Positions 5,567 through 6,056 of a DNA stretch of 6,056 nucleotides are shown piece after piece (within the stretch, counting starts at the first letter, position 1; each line of letters opens with the position of its first letter). A program made the translations under genes and the position numbers. A model generated the notes under the pieces. The model did not search any database and was not told the origin of the DNA. It saw only the letters and a program-made list of their open reading frames with translations. This DNA comes from an uncultured Lachnospiraceae bacterium (GTDB lineage: Bacteria > Bacillota > Clostridia > Lachnospirales > Lachnospiraceae), in contig CAMPBP010000085.1 in the NCBI GenBank assembly GCA_946639085.1, positions 1 through 6,056 of the forward strand, in the 5' to 3' direction.

Positions 5567-6056
5567 ATGGAGACAAAGATTCTATTGGAAAACGGTACCA
5601 ACGAACTGGAGGTTCTGGAGTTTTTGCTGGACGGAAACTCATACGGTATCAACGTAGCCAAGATCCGTGAGATCATCCCGTATGCAGAGGTAACGCCCGT
5701 TCCTAATGCTCATCCCAGTATTGAAGGTATATTTATGCCGAGAGATACAATGATTACCGCGATCGATTTAAAGAACTGCTTACAGCGCGGAAAATCTGAA
5801 CCCGGCGGTCTGTTTATAATCACAAACTTTAATAAACTTGATATTGCATTCCATGTTGATCAGGTTTTAGGTATCCACAGAGTTTCATGGGGCGACATCA
5901 TTAAGCCCGGTGCAACCGTATCTACAACCGAAGACGGTATATCAACAGGTATCGTTAAACGAGAGAACAAGCTGATAATCATTCTTGACTTCGAGAAGAT
6001 CGTTGCCGACATTAACCCTGAGACAGGCCTTAAGACAAGCGATGTTGACGCTCTCG
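5567..6056 (+). CDS. cheV: Chemotaxis coupling protein CheV (CheW domain; 3' end cut off by window)
   Basis: 163 codons are present, with no stop before the window end. The ATG at 5567 follows AGGAGAG (5553-5559) at a 7-base distance. The visible part is a CheW-like coupling domain (about residues 10-150). CheV-type features are ILLENGTNELEVLEF near the N-terminus, GINVAKIREII (27-37), SIEGIFMPRD (51-60) and IHRVSW (103-108). The stretch after the CheW fold (EKIVADINPETG, about 143-154) looks like the CheV linker to a receiver domain, which would lie beyond the window. CheV couples methyl-accepting receptors to the kinase CheA at the receptor cluster, and its receiver domain, when phosphorylated, assists adaptation. 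A plain CheW is the alternative, but the N-terminus, IHRVSW and the run-on linker favour CheV. The gene has its own promoter and shows no functional link to the transporters upstream. Confidence 0.86.
   Translation, partial: METKILLENGTNELEVLEFLLDGNSYGINVAKIREIIPYAEVTPVPNAHPSIEGIFMPRDTMITAIDLKNCLQRGKSEPGGLFIITNFNKLDIAFHVDQVLGIHRVSWGDIIKPGATVSTTEDGISTGIVKRENKLIIILDFEKIVADINPETGLKTSDVDAL

Noticed and set aside
1..6056. Mobile element, CRISPR array, tRNA or toxin-antitoxin pair
   Set aside because: I found no transposase or integrase, no spaced repeats, no tRNA-like fold and no small paired genes. Intergenic space is short and explained by terminators and promoters.

Overview
This 6,056-base window reads as a chromosomal segment of a low-to-moderate-GC, Gram-positive Firmicute. 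Support comes from strong Shine-Dalgarno sites, sigma-A-type promoter sequence, FtsX/MacB-type ABC exporters without a periplasmic adaptor or outer-membrane partner, and a CheV-type chemotaxis gene. The style of these proteins suggests a motile clostridium, most likely Lachnospiraceae (Butyrivibrio/Roseburia-like). The family-level placement is inference. All convincing genes lie on the + strand.

Layout: (1) Positions 1-147 are the last 48 codons of an FtsX-type ABC permease that begins outside the window. (2) Positions 149-886 encode its ATPase, with 1 base between the genes. (3) Positions 890-2122 encode a membrane-bound sensor histidine kinase, 3 bases further on. A clear intrinsic terminator at 2140-2168 closes this first operon. 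(4) An AT-rich gap holds a perfect 15-base palindrome at 2205-2219. (5) Positions 2239-4602 encode a complete 787-residue FtsX-family permease with two repeated halves. (6) Positions 4612-5367 encode its ATPase, followed by a second strong terminator at 5379-5408. (7) A near-consensus extended -10 promoter at 5460-5487 drives a separate gene, a 3'-truncated cheV, from 5567 to the window end.

Working model: two related ABC modules flank a histidine kinase. In Firmicutes this arrangement is usual for cell-envelope stress or antimicrobial-peptide sensing and export. The kinase would act through a response regulator that is not in the window and presumably lies upstream. The terminator and the palindrome imply that the two modules are separate transcription units, so the second may be under its own control. 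The substrate cannot be read from the sequence. cheV appears to be an unrelated neighbour.

I see no mobile element, CRISPR array, tRNA or rRNA, and nothing that is clearly a wholly new system. The most notable details are the missing A-loop segment in the first ATPase, the Asp-to-Asn D-loop and shared WLxxLGW tail in both ATPases, the palindrome next to the permease start, and the sizeable extracellular sensor region of the kinase.
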